IMG/VR virus record: IMGVR_UViG_3300042881_001899
Location: 1 to 21,219 of that record
Origin: a virus
Strand: one strand, 5' to 3'
Length of the DNA stretch: 21,219 bases
Made by a program: the position numbers and the translations under genes. Positions 19,401-21,219 of the stretch are shown piece after piece. Under the pieces are notes generated by a model. The model was not told the DNA's origin and did no database searches. It saw only the letters and a program-made list of their open reading frames with translations. Numbering within the stretch: the first letter of the stretch is position 1; each line of letters opens with the position of its first letter.

Positions 19401-21219
19401 TTTGACGATTTGTTAAGTGTGATTGAATACGAAGATCTTCCAAGCGAAGGAAAAACATTTAACTATCCTCCTAGTGCTAGTACTGAACTAAGAGATGCAT
19501 CGAGACAGCTACAGGACAACAGGGATTTTCTAGTTGCCGAAACCATAGCATGGATCAATGACAACTATTTTATATATGATAGTGCAAAGTGTTCTCGTGA
19601 CGTCGGACTTATAGTAGATGCAGTAAGTCTTGATGTTGCACTAGGAACAAATTATAATTCAGTTACTGCCGGTTTATCATACCAACGAGCAGTTGCTTCG
19701 CCGGTAATAGACGACCAAGTTGTGCAAACAGTTTCGGCGATTACACATTTAAAATCATTAGTAGGAACCTTACTAGTAAGTTCGAGTAATGCGTTGCTAA
19801 GAGCAAATGCAGGATTTGACGAAATAATTGATATTATTGTTAATGGAACTGAAAGCACAACAATAGCAGCAGATAATTTAATTTGGGATGAATCTGGCGT
19901 ACCGACAGATCAAATTTATGCAAAAGAACAACTACAAAATAACAGAGAGTTTATAGGTGCAGATGTAGTAGCATTTGTAGAAAATACATACCCGTCTTTA
20001 ACATTTAATACAACTTATTGTAACAGAGACGTAAAGTTGTTTGTAGATGCGTTAAGTCATGACATAATGTATGGTGGTAATTATGCAACAAGAATTGCAG
20101 CACAATCGTACTGGAATGGAACGACAAGTGTTGTACCAACTGAAAAAACTGAAACAGTTGCAGCGTTTAATCATTTAACTAATATCTTAGGCGACATTAT
20201 ACAAGGTATACCTATAACTCCACAAGCAGGCAACGCCGAACTACAAGATTTAGGAAGCATAGCAGCAAGTAGTACAGAAGTAGACAGGTTAATCGAACTG
20301 TCTCAAGATATTGCAAATGCAATTGACGACATTGATACATTGCCTTCTCAAGTATTGCCAGATTTTAGTTGGGTATCTTCGGAATATGCAAATGCAAGAA
20401 TATCGTTACAAACACAAAAAACAAGTCTTCAGTCAAGTGTTATATCTTACATTAATTCCGATCTAAGCGGACTTACATACAACGAATCTCTTTGTGCTAG
20501 AGACACTGGGTATCTAATAGATGCTGTAACACACGATCTATTATACGGCGGTAACAAAGCTATTTTAGTTGCTGCTAGAGCGTATTACAACTACGGTACT
20601 ACTCAGATACCTACACAAGAAACAGAAACTTCTGCTGCAATTGAACATCTAAGAGATGTTGCAGCCGATATAATAGAAGGAATTGCTGTAACACCGACTA
20701 CAGGAAACACTGAATCTCAAGTTTTAACTCCAGGATTTGGATTGTCAACACATAGCAATATATCAAACAACTTATTTGATATTGTTATAGATGCAATAAA
20801 TGACGGATTAGTTTCAACTCCACAAGAAGAACTACCTGACTATTCTTGGAATACAAGTAGTGTTGACGATGCAGCTACTAACCTCTTAGCTCAAAGTTCA
20901 ACAATACAGCAAGGTACAATTGATTTTATCACCAACAACTTAATTGGCTTTAGTTATAATGTACAAAAATGCCAACGTGATATAAGCTATATAATAGATG
21001 CTGCGGTGTACGACATGACCTATGGCGGCAATAAACAAACTCGACGAGCTGCTGAAGCGTACTACAATGGTGCAGTATTAGGAAATGCAATAGTCGGTAC
21101 CGCCGATCAGTCGGGTGTTTCGGAATTTTCTTATAAACACCTTGCAACTGTATTAAAAGAAATAGCATTAAACAATACAATTACTCCAAGCGAAGATGTT
21201 ACAGAAACTCAAGTAATCG
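16464..21219 (+). CDS. giant repeat-containing virion protein, partial at 3' end (at least 1,585 aa)
   Basis: The frame is open from ATG at 16464 to the window end without a stop. The N-terminus (about 16-45) has ITGDGQINLTPKSGNVTINGNLIVTG, like the fibre-like protein at 15098. Residues about 55-310 look like a right-handed beta-helix (pectin-lyase type): YYVSLEGDDNNSGLGPTSD, KTIKAAVEAAPVGAIIQVAPGDYYED, then turns such as IGFHITNFGYTQIVS. Residues about 327-395 form a small strand module with GAGYISAPAVVFDPP and GKLTGIIVTNSGSRY. From residue 450 on there are eight helical repeats. No clear ribosome binding site precedes it, so coupling to the preceding gene is likely. A long tail fibre or other giant virion protein is probable; the function is inferred. 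Confidence 0.85.
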   Translation, partial: MKYVKQQILHERKVGDRQLVITGDGQINLTPKSGNVTINGNLIVTGNIPGAEENALVYYVSLEGDDNNSGLGPTSDRAKKTIKAAVEAAPVGAIIQVAPGDYYEDNPITLKVRQTVRGDSLRTTNVWPNNNQDDIFYVDNACYIYQITFRGLADPGFCVKIKSGALVTTSPYVQNCSNINGPWLNDGTEFVPFETVQIEGVTPGARPIINDVRVPLAKRVNETGGGNGILVDGDEYDPRSLVRSMVADAFTQIAQGGIGFHITNFGYTQIVSCFTVFCRTGFLTTNGGYLSISNSVSDFGTYAIVADGVYETPYTTARPVQDYYSTVGSVTITNQGAGYISAPAVVFDPPTVPGGVTATGTAIIDVTTGKLTGIIVTNSGSRYTFVPQVTFVGGSWTVEAEADVNLTRNISVEIDSLRDIPQVGSVITFDGDATKYYITNTDITDQPLIYDENICRRDVARIVDAIMGDVALGTTYQSLAAGRSYLRVAAQKVIRQQLEATVYGLESARDLILDLLPDSDSGNLDARYDIIERFAIVTNMLDRGDSSAAPDVIYNDLPTLSSGTISAKDNILANREFIIDEVTKYIAEQFTYLSYNQDNFDRDVRLAMEGVAYDVALGTNYNAVTTGITYQRSYSSEIRARQLTQTLAAFTELKSIVAGYSAVVASATANTRSNAAFDEIIELIGASDSSSANDIQYPNPTSGVASRINAKNHLRANREFIQEEILAWMVANHPTLSYDSDKFYRDAGYIVDALSYDILYKGNTATRNASNAYFIETSIQLVNANEIDPTVEAYQHLQYIVGQIILGNLIEKTPANPLTQDTSSDNATGLEVDEISDLVQIFIDVVDNSTISGLPVASYPEITWATSQIQNASRQIFANKSTAVTEISDFIIDNYPDFTYDRTKCKRDVALILDAVARDVRLNTNYNSITAGLAYKRATASVVDANQLPATILALRETKRLAQLATISSSSVSTAVGDRFDDLLSVIEYEDLPSEGKTFNYPPSASTELRDASRQLQDNRDFLVAETIAWINDNYFIYDSAKCSRDVGLIVDAVSLDVALGTNYNSVTAGLSYQRAVASPVIDDQVVQTVSAITHLKSLVGTLLVSSSNALLRANAGFDEIIDIIVNGTESTTIAADNLIWDESGVPTDQIYAKEQLQNNREFIGADVVAFVENTYPSLTFNTTYCNRDVKLFVDALSHDIMYGGNYATRIAAQSYWNGTTSVVPTEKTETVAAFNHLTNILGDIIQGIPITPQAGNAELQDLGSIAASSTEVDRLIELSQDIANAIDDIDTLPSQVLPDFSWVSSEYANARISLQTQKTSLQSSVISYINSDLSGLTYNESLCARDTGYLIDAVTHDLLYGGNKAILVAARAYYNYGTTQIPTQETETSAAIEHLRDVAADIIEGIAVTPTTGNTESQVLTPGFGLSTHSNISNNLFDIVIDAINDGLVSTPQEELPDYSWNTSSVDDAATNLLAQSSTIQQGTIDFITNNLIGFSYNVQKCQRDISYIIDAAVYDMTYGGNKQTRRAAEAYYNGAVLGNAIVGTADQSGVSEFSYKHLATVLKEIALNNTITPSEDVTETQVI
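17811..21219 (+). repeat. eight tandem protein repeats (138-162 residues) of two subtypes
   Basis: Each unit begins Y/F-N/D-x3-C/F-x-R-D, continues with a (I/V)DA-x3-D helix, and then diverges. Type A has GTNYNSVTAGLSYQRA-like sequence; type B has GGNxATRxAAxAYY-like sequence. Units start at 17811(A), 18246(A), 18675(B), 19161(A), 19575(A), 20004(B), 20478(B) and 20955(B). A units span 138-145 residues and complete B units 158-162. The DNA copies are diverged, so this is an old duplication. The last unit runs off the window. Confidence 0.85.

Noticed and set aside
17811-21219. DNA-level tandem repeats or CRISPR-like array
   Set aside because: The periodicity is in the protein. The DNA copies are diverged and no short identical repeats with spacers occur.

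Overview
The window is a piece of a T4-like (myovirus) phage genome. The gene set is diagnostic: a Rad50-like gp46, the tape measure, portal (gp20), prohead core (gp67-like), prohead protease (gp21), scaffold (gp22) and major capsid protein (gp23) in nearly T4 order, followed by large fibre-like virion proteins of the kind common in marine T4-like phages. The A+T-rich composition, the unusually compact gp23 (386 aa) and the giant repeat protein point to a marine relative (cyanophage or SAR11-phage type). That host guess is an inference.

Layout. (1) 1-2066, rightward: end of gp46, a small basic protein and a GIY-YIG nuclease-like protein. (2) 2067-2626: 560 bp without a gene but full of perfect hairpins. 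(3) 2627-3151: a small protein with a capsid-targeting-like N-terminus, convergent with (4) 3169-4253, leftward: a gp26-like tape-measure chaperone and a second ORF that has no start codon. The second ORF appears to be reached by a -1 ribosomal frameshift. A bidirectional terminator separates (3) from (4). (5) 4329-8843, rightward: tape measure, portal and a small protein, with the tape measure divergent from its putative chaperone gene. (6) 8854-13480: a DUF115/sialyltransferase-like protein, then the capsid-building block gp67-like, gp21, gp22, gp23, ended by a strong terminator. (7) 13535-14510: a self-contained cassette with its own sigma70-type promoter, a 187-aa helical protein, a folded RNA of about 325 nt and a terminator, sitting inside the late cluster. 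(8) 14550-21219: a T4-type late promoter with a hairpin leader, then four virion-protein genes. The last is a giant protein (at least 1,585 aa, running off the window) with eight divergent copies of a 138-162-aa repeat.

How the genes work together. gp67-like, gp22 and gp21 build and then digest the core around which gp23 and the gp20 portal assemble. The gp26-like protein and its frameshifted form are proposed to chaperone the tape measure encoded next door. The right-hand genes probably encode neck, tail-fibre or decoration proteins.

The strongest new observation is the complete -1 frameshift signal at the end of the gp26-like gene: a T TTT TTC heptamer, a 5-nt spacer and a 13-bp perfect stem, leading into an ORF with no start codon. 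It would give a T4-like phage the two-product G/GT arrangement known from lambda-type and P2-type tails. Next in interest are the moron-like protein and RNA cassette downstream of gp23, and the hairpin-rich gap at 2067-2626.
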